Position numbers and translations under genes: made by a program
Shown: piece by piece, positions 1 through 5,027 of the stretch
Numbering within the stretch: position 1 is the stretch's first letter
Layout: each line of letters starts with the position of its first letter
Origin: CAZAGD01 sp964484485
Lineage (GTDB): Bacteria > Desulfobacterota > SM23-61
Direction of reading: 5' to 3'
Assembly (NCBI GenBank): GCA_964484485.1
Contig: CAZAGD010000114.1
Coordinates: 1 to 5,669 of the forward strand
Length of the DNA: 5,669 nucleotides
The notes under the pieces: generated by a model
Databases searched by the model: none
What the model saw: the letters and a program-made list of their open reading frames with translations, nothing else
What the model was told of the DNA's origin: nothing

Positions 1-7
1 TAGGCTT

Positions 8-988
8 TCAACTAAAGAGACGGTCAGCCAAGCGGTGTAACATTGCTGGGCCTTGAATCTCCGTTTCAAAGAGAGGGACTATTGAACGAACACCATCGCC
101 AAATTTTTGCCAAATTTCTTCCATATGTTCTTCCTGCATCTTTACCCGGTTGCGCACGAATTCTGGCGAGTCATCCTTAACCGTTTGTTTATCGATTAAG
201 CCATTAACAATTACTCCCCCAACAGGGATGCCAAAATCATGGAACCACTGGATAAAGCGGGTAATTACGGCGATAGGCAAGCTTTCTGGAAGGGTAACAA
301 AGAAAAAAGCGGTTAGCTCAGGATTAGTCAAGAGTACCCGCGCCTGAGCCATCCGATCTTTAAATTGCAACAAGTAGTCCATCAGCGGATCTTTTTCTTC
401 TTTTTTGGAGAAGGAAAGGGCTTTCCGCAGGGCTCTGGCTTCTTCCCGACTTTTCATCATCTTCTCTACCCACAGAGAATAGACTTTGGACATGCCTAAA
501 AGTCGACGAGCATTGGCCGTCGGTGCTGTATCAAATACATAAACCTCATATTCGTCTTTAAACATCAAATCCAGCATGTTCTCAAACATTGCCGACTCTT
601 CAAAAGCAGGGTTCATGGTGGCTGACTCGACGAATTCTTCAGCTTTGATGGTTATGTCAGCGAATTTCAAAAACCAATTAATTTTTTCTCTGATTTCCCG
701 TTTAGAACGTTCAATCGAATCTTTAGTATCGATTTCGAAAGCATAACAGTTTTTTTCGTCACAGATAAGGACAGGTTTACCGAAGACGTCTTGGTTTAAA
801 AGGTTACTTAAGCTATGGACTGGATTGGTCGAGGCCAAAAGGGTTTTCTTCCCTTGCCGCGCAAACCATAAAGCAGCCGCTCCGGCCATTACGGTCTTGC
901 CCACACCGCCCTTGCCCCCGAAAAAAATATATTTTATCTGGGGATGTTTTTTCACATAATCCGTCATACTTATAGTTATGCTGCTCAT
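8..988 (-). CDS. ArsA/Get3-family ATPase, downstream paralog of a tandem pair
   Basis: This 326-aa protein belongs to the ArsA/Get3 (TRC40) branch of SIMIBI P-loop NTPases, which act as dimers or as fused double domains. Visible motifs are the deviant Walker A GGKGGVGKT at residues 24-32, the switch I region STNPVHSL at 53-60 (the usual STDPAHSL with Asp replaced by Asn), and switch II DTAPTANARRLL at 153-164 (the usual GH after DTAPT replaced by AN). Later come a TLPESL segment near 232-237 and VNGL near 261-264, the usual adenine-side region. The arsenite-ligand cysteines of classical ArsA are not apparent; the only cysteines are C76 and C81. The ATG is supported by GGAGG six bases upstream and by an ATGA overlap with the preceding paralog, implying translational coupling. 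The length suits a single-domain family member. The substrate is unknown; classical arsenite efflux is unlikely because no arsB, arsR or arsC is seen. The family call is firm and the role is inferred. Confidence 0.93.
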   Translation of the reverse strand: MSSITISMTDYVKKHPQIKYIFFGGKGGVGKTVMAGAAALWFARQGKKTLLASTNPVHSLSNLLNQDVFGKPVLICDEKNCYAFEIDTKDSIERSKREIREKINWFLKFADITIKAEEFVESATMNPAFEESAMFENMLDLMFKDEYEVYVFDTAPTANARRLLGMSKVYSLWVEKMMKSREEARALRKALSFSKKEEKDPLMDYLLQFKDRMAQARVLLTNPELTAFFFVTLPESLPIAVITRFIQWFHDFGIPVGGVIVNGLIDKQTVKDDSPEFVRNRVKMQEEHMEEIWQKFGDGVRSIVPLFETEIQGPAMLHRLADRLFS

Positions 989-1971
989 AGTTTTCCTCCA
1001 TTGCCAAACATGGCCTGGGCCATCTTTTCGATCATTGGTAATCCGGTGACGTCTCTTTCCATTTCCGGAACAGAAGCCAGAATTTCATTGCCGAAAGTTT
1101 GCTGAATTAGCTGCAGGTACTTCTCTTGCATCACTATCCGATTTCTTAAATACTCAGGAATCTCTTGGTTCTTTAGCTCCGGCGGAATTACGCGATTAAT
1201 AATGTATCCACTCAAAGGGACATCGAACTTGGCAAATAACTGAGCAGCTTTTTGGGTATCACGAATAATAATCTCCTCTGGAACAAGGACGAAGAAAAAA
1301 GCTGTTTTTTGTTTATCGGTCAAGATGCTCGAGGATTTGTTGATGCGATCTTTAATCCACAATAGCTCATTTAAGATCTTATCCTCTTCCACTTCTTTTT
1401 GGCGCTTGACAATAGCTACTACCTGGTCATATTCGCGCATCTCTTCCCGCAGATGTGTTATTTTATCAATCCAGGCATCATAAACGGAGGCCATAGAGAG
1501 GTAGTAGAGGGCGTGTCCTAAAGGAACAAGATCATAAATATAGTAATCATATCCACCTTTAACTACTATATCAACCACCTCATCAAAAATAGCGCTCTCT
1601 TCCATCGCTGGTTCAGCAGCCGCGGCTTGAATATAGCTTTCGATCTCTGCCGGAATCTTATCTAAACCATACATATCCAAAATCTTTTGCCGAATCTCTT
1701 CCTGATATTCCTTTATGCGCCGATCAGCATCAATTTCCTGAGCGTAAAGGTTAGGCATAATCTCCACGGCCCCTTTGCCAAAGATATCTTTCTCAAAAAT
1801 GTCGCTAAGGGAAGCTTGTGGATCAACAGAAAAAACCAATACTTTATAACCCTTTTTGGCTAAATAGTAAGCTGTGGCTGCCGAAAAGGTGGTTTTCCCT
1901 AAACCGCCTTTTCCCCCAAACATGATATATCTACGGTCTGGATATTGTTCAAAAATTTTTGCTAGTGAAAT
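985..1971 (-). CDS. ArsA/Get3-family ATPase, upstream paralog, probable ATT start
   Basis: The second ArsA/Get3-family ATPase has 328 residues if read from the ATT at 1971. Motifs are the deviant Walker A GGKGGLGKT at 19-27, switch I VDPQASL at about 49-55, and a degenerate switch II DLVPLGHALYYL at 147-158 (classical DTAPTGH: Asp, Pro and Gly-His kept, Thr-Ala and Thr lost). It has no cysteine, so thiol coordination of arsenite is excluded. The first ATG (1923) lies only two residues before the Walker A loop and would remove the first beta strand. The frame is open back to a stop at 1999-2001 and offers no ATG, GTG or TTG. From the ATT the translation ISLAKIFEQYPDRRYI aligns without gaps with ISMTDYVKKHPQIKYI of the downstream paralog, and GGGAGGTG sits just upstream. 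It overlaps the next gene by 4 bp and probably forms a heterodimer with it. The family call is firm; the start is inferred, and a sequencing error is the alternative. Confidence 0.9.
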   Translation of the reverse strand: MSLAKIFEQYPDRRYIMFGGKGGLGKTTFSAATAYYLAKKGYKVLVFSVDPQASLSDIFEKDIFGKGAVEIMPNLYAQEIDADRRIKEYQEEIRQKILDMYGLDKIPAEIESYIQAAAAEPAMEESAIFDEVVDIVVKGGYDYYIYDLVPLGHALYYLSMASVYDAWIDKITHLREEMREYDQVVAIVKRQKEVEEDKILNELLWIKDRINKSSSILTDKQKTAFFFVLVPEEIIIRDTQKAAQLFAKFDVPLSGYIINRVIPPELKNQEIPEYLRNRIVMQEKYLQLIQQTFGNEILASVPEMERDVTGLPMIEKMAQAMFGNGGKL

Positions 1972-1975
1972 GGCA

Positions 1976-1983
1976 CACCTCCC
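1976..1983 (-). promoter_or_regulatory. Strong ribosome binding site deciding the ATT start
   Basis: On the minus strand GGGAGGTG is a near-perfect Shine-Dalgarno sequence. GGAGG-core-to-ATT spacing (1969-1971) is six bases, ideal for initiation. It is about 50 bases from the first in-frame ATG (1921-1923), so it cannot serve that codon. Together with the paralog alignment this argues for initiation at ATT. Confidence 0.7.
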
Positions 1984-2031
1984 TTTCCAGCTTTGCGCTT
2001 ACCGCTATGCGCTCGGCGAACTCATTTATTT

Positions 2032-2328
2032 TTAAGCTAAGGCATCAGTAATATCTCTTTCCCGCAACATTCTTCGTTTCCAAGTGGCAATCTGGGGAAC
2101 TACATAGGGTAGAATCCTTAGGGAGTAATAAGGCGGTAATATGGGAACTCCTAATAGGTCACCCATGGTTATGAGAATAAAAAGGTGCTCCATGCTTCCT
2201 CTGGTCTTTAGGGCGAAACGAGCCGTATCATGGACGGCCATTCCATAAATCAGCTCACGAGCAGATTTGCCAAATCTCTTGAAAAATCCTTCTTTTTTTC
2301 CCTCGGGTATTTCAGCTTCCTTAGCCAT
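2032..2328 (-). CDS. Small protein with hydrophobic proline-rich core, first gene of the ATPase operon
   Basis: This is a 98-aa protein that I do not recognise. The N terminus (1-25) is charged and lysine-rich. Residues about 26-47 look like an amphipathic segment. Residues 49-68 (LFILITMGDLLGVPILPPYY) are strongly hydrophobic with a Pro-Pro turn, followed by a second hydrophobic stretch at about 69-83 and a basic tail WKRRMLRERD. This layout suits a re-entrant or peripheral membrane hairpin, or a hydrophobic client of the ATPases, but neither is shown. The start is supported by AAGGAGGG just before the ATG. It lies 32 bases after the predicted transcript start and 60 bases before the ATT of the next gene, so it should be co-transcribed with the two ATPases. 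No signal peptide or cysteine motif is visible. That the gene is real is likely from its ribosome binding site and operon position; its function is unknown. Confidence 0.82.
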   Translation of the reverse strand: MAKEAEIPEGKKEGFFKRFGKSARELIYGMAVHDTARFALKTRGSMEHLFILITMGDLLGVPILPPYYSLRILPYVVPQIATWKRRMLRERDITDALA

Positions 2329-2366
2329 TTTCCCTCCTTCCCCCCTTTTACTTTAAGCTCATGGAC

Positions 2367-2394
2367 ATTATAAATTATTGACAAATTAAGTCAA
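2367..2394 (-). promoter_or_regulatory. Promoter of the ATPase operon
   Basis: Read on the minus strand, TTGACT (2394-2389) and a perfect TATAAT (2372-2367) are separated by 16 bases, a good sigma-70/sigma-A-type promoter. The predicted transcript start is near 2360, leaving a leader of about 30 bases that holds little beyond the ribosome binding site of the 98-aa gene. The -35 box lies inside one copy of the TTATTGAC repeat, so a protein bound there would be expected to block RNA polymerase. Confidence 0.75.
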
Positions 2395-2435
2395 TAAAAA
2401 TTTTTATTGACAATTTTTACTATTTATGTCAATTA
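2375..2435. repeat. Putative operator array: alternating TTATTGAC half-sites in the divergent promoter region
   Basis: The octamer TTATTGAC occurs exactly at 2375-2382 (plus), 2390-2397 (minus, as GTCAATAA) and 2404-2411 (plus). A seven-of-eight copy, GTCAATTA, lies at 2428-2435. Copies 1 and 2 form a 23-bp inverted repeat with perfect 8-bp arms around AAATTAA. Copies 2 and 3 form a perfect 22-bp palindrome at 2390-2411 centred on AAAAATTTTT. Copies 2 and 3 overlap the -35 elements of the leftward and rightward promoters. Part of the similarity could come simply from back-to-back TTGACA boxes, but the conserved TTA extension goes beyond that need. The regulator is not encoded in the window and the motif matches no operator I can name with confidence. 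Confidence 0.6.
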
Positions 2436-2439
2436 TAAG
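2407..2439 (+). promoter_or_regulatory. Candidate promoter of the cstA-family gene
   Basis: A perfect -35 TTGACA lies at 2407-2412. Possible -10 elements are AATTAT at 2431-2436 (18-base spacing, four of six matches) or the better TATAAG at 2434-2439, whose 21-base spacing is too long for unaided polymerase and would suggest an activator. Another TTGACA at 2378-2383 has only the weak TTTTAT (2402-2407) at 18 bases. The start point is uncertain; the leader would be about 150 bases. Confidence 0.45.
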
Positions 2440-2471
2440 CCAAAAAAATCCTAGCCATAAATTAAACCGAG

Positions 2472-2482
2472 AAAGGAGGTGA
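2472..2482 (+). promoter_or_regulatory. Orphan Shine-Dalgarno-like sequence in the cstA leader
   Basis: AAAGGAGGTGA is nearly a full complement of the 16S rRNA 3' end, but no ATG, GTG or TTG follows at a normal distance. The GTG at 2479 is inside the motif itself and would give an 11-codon frame ending at 2514. An ATA at 2491 is 11 bases from the core. It lies 113 bases before the cstA start, which has its own GGAGG. It could be a standby ribosome site, the start of a leader peptide, or a remnant of a lost gene start. Confidence 0.4.
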
Positions 2483-2595
2483 AAAAGAAGATAATCTTTT
2501 GCCATATCGCTTAAATTAGGATGGGGAAGATCGTTATATCTTTTAATCTGGGAACAAAAACAAAAAATAAAATTTAACCCAGAGGAGGTAAAAAA

Positions 2596-4347
2596 ATGAC
2601 TTCTCTAATTTTTTTGATTTTAGGTATTGTCTGGGTTTTTCTCGTTTATCACACTTATGGCAAATATCTTGACCGCAAAGTAGTCCAGCCTGACCCGAAA
2701 AAAGCCACTCCGGCCGTCATGTATATGGACGGAGTAGAGTTTATGCCCGCCAATAAAAACGTTCTCTTCGGCTTTCAATTCAAATCAATTTGTGGCTTAG
2801 GTCCTATCGTGGGAGCAACTATCGCTGCCAACTGGGGGTGGTTACCAGCACTATTGTATTTAATGTTAGGTGTAGCTTTTATAGGATGGGTTCACGATTA
2901 CACTGCAGCCATGGTGGCTATAAGAAAAGAAGGAATGAGTTTAGGAGGAATGAGTTATACTCTGATATCTCCGAGAGCAAGAACCTATATTAGCATATTC
3001 ATTTATTTCAATCTTATGTTCGGCTTCGGGGCTTTTGCTCTGCTCCTCGCTGGAAATCTAAGTCAACCGCATGCTCCTCTCGGGATACTTATTTGGATTT
3101 TTATGGGTCTTCTATTTAGCCAAATGATTTACAAATGGAAGCAATCCATTATCACTTCTACTTTAATAACAGTGGTTATAACTTTTATCGGTATTTTCTT
3201 CATTACCAATCTTGGGCCGGTGCAAACCCTCTTTAAGGCAATTAGCGGAGGAGATAAACCGCCCATTGTTTTTGGTGAAGTAAACCAGGCCAGATTTATT
3301 TGGACTATCGCTGTTTTGGTCTTCTGCTATTTTGGTTCAGTTCTCCCAATTTGGCGTTGGGCTCAACCAATTAACTATTTAGGGTTCTGGGTAGTCTTTA
3401 TTGGCATGATTATGATTGGCTTGGGCATACTTTTCTGGAATCCTTCAGTAGGGAATTTCCCTGCTTTCAAATCATTCTGGTGGGGGAATAACCCACTTTG
3501 GCCAATCCTCTTTGTCACTATGATGTGTGGGGCCATCTCTGGCTGGCACTCTCTGGTTTCCAGCTCGGGTACAGCCCGCATGATCGAAAAAGAGACGGAT
3601 ACCATGCCTGTCGCAGGAGGAGCTATGCTGCTGGAAATGATCATGGGACTGCTGGCATTAATTATTGCTGTGACAGCCTACGGAAGCTACGAAGGATTTT
3701 CTGATGTCTTTAAAAAGGGAGCAGGGTTAGTTTTCGCTCAGGGAGCTGCTAAATTTTTTACAACTATTGGCGTCCCTGCAAGTCACGCAGCAGTTTTTGG
3801 AAACATCATGTTTGCGGTTATCGGTTTAACTCTCATCCATCTCGGTGTGCGTTTTATGCGCCTTTATGGATCAGAATGGCTTGGAGAATATTGGCCTATC
3901 TTTAAAAATGTGCACTTCAATACAATTTTTACCCTTATTATCTTTGCTATTTTCTGTTTCACAGGTGTTCTTGCCCAACTTTGGTTTTTAGGTGGTGCCT
4001 TCAACCAGATGTTAGCTTCCATGGCCTTGCTTATCGCCTCCTGCTGGCTGGCTTATGAGCGAAAGAGATATCAATATACTCTTGTGCCTTCAATCTTCCT
4101 CTTTGTAACTACGATTGCGGCGGCTATATGGATTTCCTATGGAACAATTAAACATTTTTTCACTACTCCAGGGATTACTACAGACCGGGCTATTGGTGAC
4201 TGGCTTACGGGTATAATCGCTGCCCTTCTAGTTTTATGTGCGGCGGTCTTGATTAAAGACGCTTTTGCTGCTATCTCCAAATTCACCAGAGAAAGAAGAG
4301 AAGGAGCCCCAGCACCAGCTCCTGCTCCGGGTGGAAGTAGCAAATAA
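2596..4347 (+). CDS. cstA: CstA-family carbon starvation transporter
   Basis: This 583-aa polytopic membrane protein belongs to the CstA family; characterised enterobacterial members take up pyruvate or peptides during carbon starvation. TM1 spans about 2-20. The CstA_N signature follows: PANKNVLFGFQF at 51-62, GLGPIVGATIAANWGWLPALLY at 67-88, and WVHDY at 98-102. Further family-like segments are GWHSLVSSSGTARMI (316-330), PVAGGAMLLE (338-347), FGNIMFAVIGLTLIHLGVRF (401-420) and GGAFNQMLASMALL (466-479, the family's GAANQLLA site). Roughly 15 hydrophobic segments can be seen. It is shorter than the about 700-aa Escherichia coli proteins, as in many Gram-positive relatives. The C terminus is an unusual Ala-Pro run, APAPAPAPGG (571-580). 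The start is set by AGAGGAGG with seven bases to the ATG. It stands alone, divergent from the ATPase operon. The family call is firm; the substrate (pyruvate, peptide or another) cannot be read from sequence. Confidence 0.94.
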   Translation: MTSLIFLILGIVWVFLVYHTYGKYLDRKVVQPDPKKATPAVMYMDGVEFMPANKNVLFGFQFKSICGLGPIVGATIAANWGWLPALLYLMLGVAFIGWVHDYTAAMVAIRKEGMSLGGMSYTLISPRARTYISIFIYFNLMFGFGAFALLLAGNLSQPHAPLGILIWIFMGLLFSQMIYKWKQSIITSTLITVVITFIGIFFITNLGPVQTLFKAISGGDKPPIVFGEVNQARFIWTIAVLVFCYFGSVLPIWRWAQPINYLGFWVVFIGMIMIGLGILFWNPSVGNFPAFKSFWWGNNPLWPILFVTMMCGAISGWHSLVSSSGTARMIEKETDTMPVAGGAMLLEMIMGLLALIIAVTAYGSYEGFSDVFKKGAGLVFAQGAAKFFTTIGVPASHAAVFGNIMFAVIGLTLIHLGVRFMRLYGSEWLGEYWPIFKNVHFNTIFTLIIFAIFCFTGVLAQLWFLGGAFNQMLASMALLIASCWLAYERKRYQYTLVPSIFLFVTTIAAAIWISYGTIKHFFTTPGITTDRAIGDWLTGIIAALLVLCAAVLIKDAFAAISKFTRERREGAPAPAPAPGGSSK

Positions 4348-4352
4348 GAAAA

Positions 4353-4395
4353 GTACTGCAGCACTGCCATAAAAAGTAGGGCAGTGCTGCAGTAC
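4353..4395. terminator. Perfect 16-bp hairpin after cstA, T-tract on the minus side
   Basis: GTACTGCAGCACTGCC (4353-4368) and its exact complement (4380-4395) enclose an 11-base loop. On the plus strand it is followed by AGCAGGTTAAAAG, without a T-tract. On the minus strand it is followed by TTTTCTTATTTG, so it resembles an intrinsic terminator for leftward transcription. In the plus direction it may instead stabilise the 3' end of the cstA message or aid the next terminator. Confidence 0.7.
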
Positions 4396-4411
4396 AGCAG
4401 GTTAAAAGTTT

Positions 4412-4457
4412 TCATCCTTTCTTCTCTCTACATCGGGAGGAGAAGGATGATTTCTTT
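4412..4457 (+). terminator. Intrinsic terminator of the cstA-family gene
   Basis: A 16-bp stem pairs 4412-4428 with 4435-4450, with one bulged T (4420) and two G-T wobbles, closing a six-base loop TACATC. It is followed directly by TTTCTTT at 4451-4457. This is the classic arrangement for Rho-independent termination of rightward transcription, 65 bases past the cstA stop. The T-tract overlaps the -35 box of the next promoter. Confidence 0.75.
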
Positions 4458-4484
4458 GGCCAATTAAGAGGCCTTATATATAAT
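4456..4484 (+). promoter_or_regulatory. Promoter for the right-hand transcription unit
   Basis: TTGGCC (4456-4461, four of six matches to TTGACA) and a perfect TATAAT (4479-4484) are separated by 17 bases, directly downstream of the cstA terminator. The predicted transcript start is near 4491, which leaves a leader of about 200-260 bases before the first credible coding sequence. Confidence 0.6.
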
Positions 4485-4691
4485 TTTAAGTTCTGCAGCG
4501 CAAGGGCTTGGCTCTGGCCTCTATTTATAAGCCGGCATGCTCTGGTCTACGAAATAATGAGAAATTATCAAATGAGGAACTGGAGCCAATAAGCTGTCGA
4601 GAGAAGATAGAACCTTCCTTAATAAAAAAGGCCCAAGCATTTATGAAGCCAGTTACGCTCGAAGTAATTTCTCTAATTCCTGGCCTTTTCG
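4485..4691 (+). other. Long non-coding leader or small RNA candidate
   Basis: No convincing gene is seen. A 63-codon frame from a TTG at 4508 to 4699 lacks a ribosome binding site and any recognisable motif. Pairing potential is notable. TTGGCTCTGG (4509-4518) pairs with CTGGAGCCAA over ten positions (two wobbles). GGCTT (4505-4509) competes by pairing with AAGCC (4529-4533). AAAAGGCC (4626-4633) pairs perfectly with GGCCTTTT (4682-4689) around an inner stem GCCAG/CTGGC. The last element ends in four Ts and could act as a weak terminator. I could not match it to a known riboswitch, T-box or 6S RNA. It may be a structured leader, a small RNA, or a decayed gene. Confidence 0.3.
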
Positions 4692-4736
4692 ATGGTTGAG
4701 CTCATTGTGAGTTCATGTCCGACCAGGTTGGTTTGA
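4692..4736 (+). pseudogene. Possible out-of-frame N terminus of the thioredoxin-like gene
   Basis: The short frame MVELIVSSCPTRLV has a beta strand followed by Cys-Pro, as in the start of thioredoxin-like folds, and ends at TGA. Shifting back by one base anywhere near 4721 continues into the 99-aa frame and gives a protein of about 107 aa, a normal size for the fold. No slippery heptamer precedes the stop, so programmed frameshifting is unlikely, and no ribosome binding site is visible before the ATG. Confidence 0.35.
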
Positions 4737-5014
4737 AAAAGAAAAAGGACAATATGATTCTAAATGAGTACCCGGAAGAAGTGAAAGAAGAATATCTTTA
4801 TCTCTCCAATTGGATCCGGGAACTTTCTCAAAAATACGGCCCTAAAATCTTGATAAAAATTATTGATGCCCAATCTCTTCAAGGAATCTATAAAGCTATC
4901 CGCCATTGGGTATTCCGTTATCCTGCCTTCATTATTAACAATAAGAAAAAATATGTTGGAAAGGATAAAAACCAATTAGATGCTCTCTTGCAAGAACAAA
5001 TATTAACTTCATAA
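4715..5014 (+). CDS. Small thioredoxin-fold-like protein, N terminus possibly frame-disrupted
   Basis: This is a 99-aa reading frame whose order of elements looks like a thioredoxin-type fold. It has a helix (about 20-42, PEEVKEEYLYLSNWIRELSQKYG), a strand ILIKIID (45-51), a helix around IYKAIRHW, the strand YPAFIINN with a cis-Pro-like Tyr-Pro (69-76), KKKYVG, and a final helix. The first strand and the redox Cys turn expected before it are absent. However, just upstream in a shifted frame, an ATG at 4692 encodes MVELIVSSCPTRLV before a stop at 4734-4736, which looks like exactly that missing part. A one-base deletion, real or from sequencing, would explain this. The ATG at 4715 has no clear ribosome binding site. 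The ATG at 4754 has AAGGA four bases upstream and would give 86 aa. The next gene starts 13 bases after the stop. No cysteine remains in the annotated frame, so no redox role can be claimed. Confidence 0.65.
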   Translation: MSDQVGLKKKKDNMILNEYPEEVKEEYLYLSNWIRELSQKYGPKILIKIIDAQSLQGIYKAIRHWVFRYPAFIINNKKKYVGKDKNQLDALLQEQILTS

Positions 5015-5027
5015 TTTCTCCTCTAAA

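Noticed and set aside
985..1923. Upstream ATPase beginning at the ATG at 1923
   Set aside because: This would begin two residues before the GGKGG loop, removing the first beta strand. No ribosome binding site lies near it, while homologous coding sequence and a strong site lie upstream.
8..1971. Arsenite-efflux operon (arsA)
   Set aside because: No arsR, arsB, arsC or arsD in the window. Ligand cysteines are lacking, and one subunit has no cysteine.
2005..2025. Six-codon leader frame (ATG at 2025) between the 98-aa gene and the ATPase
   Set aside because: No ribosome binding site, and interrupted by TAG and TAA before the ATPase. It is probably chance.
4137..4415. Minus-strand frame overlapping the cstA end, and other frames inside cstA and the ATPase genes
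   Set aside because: They are shadows of the well-supported genes on the other strand or frame, and their low-complexity composition mirrors the Ala-Pro codons.
4508..4699. 63-codon frame with a TTG start
   Set aside because: No adequate ribosome binding site, no recognisable motif, and heavy overlap with sequence showing stem-forming potential. I kept it only as part of the intergenic description.
4734..4736. TGA as a selenocysteine codon joining MVELIVSSCPTRLV to a longer product
   Set aside because: The same frame meets another stop about seven codons later. The plausible continuation is in a different frame.
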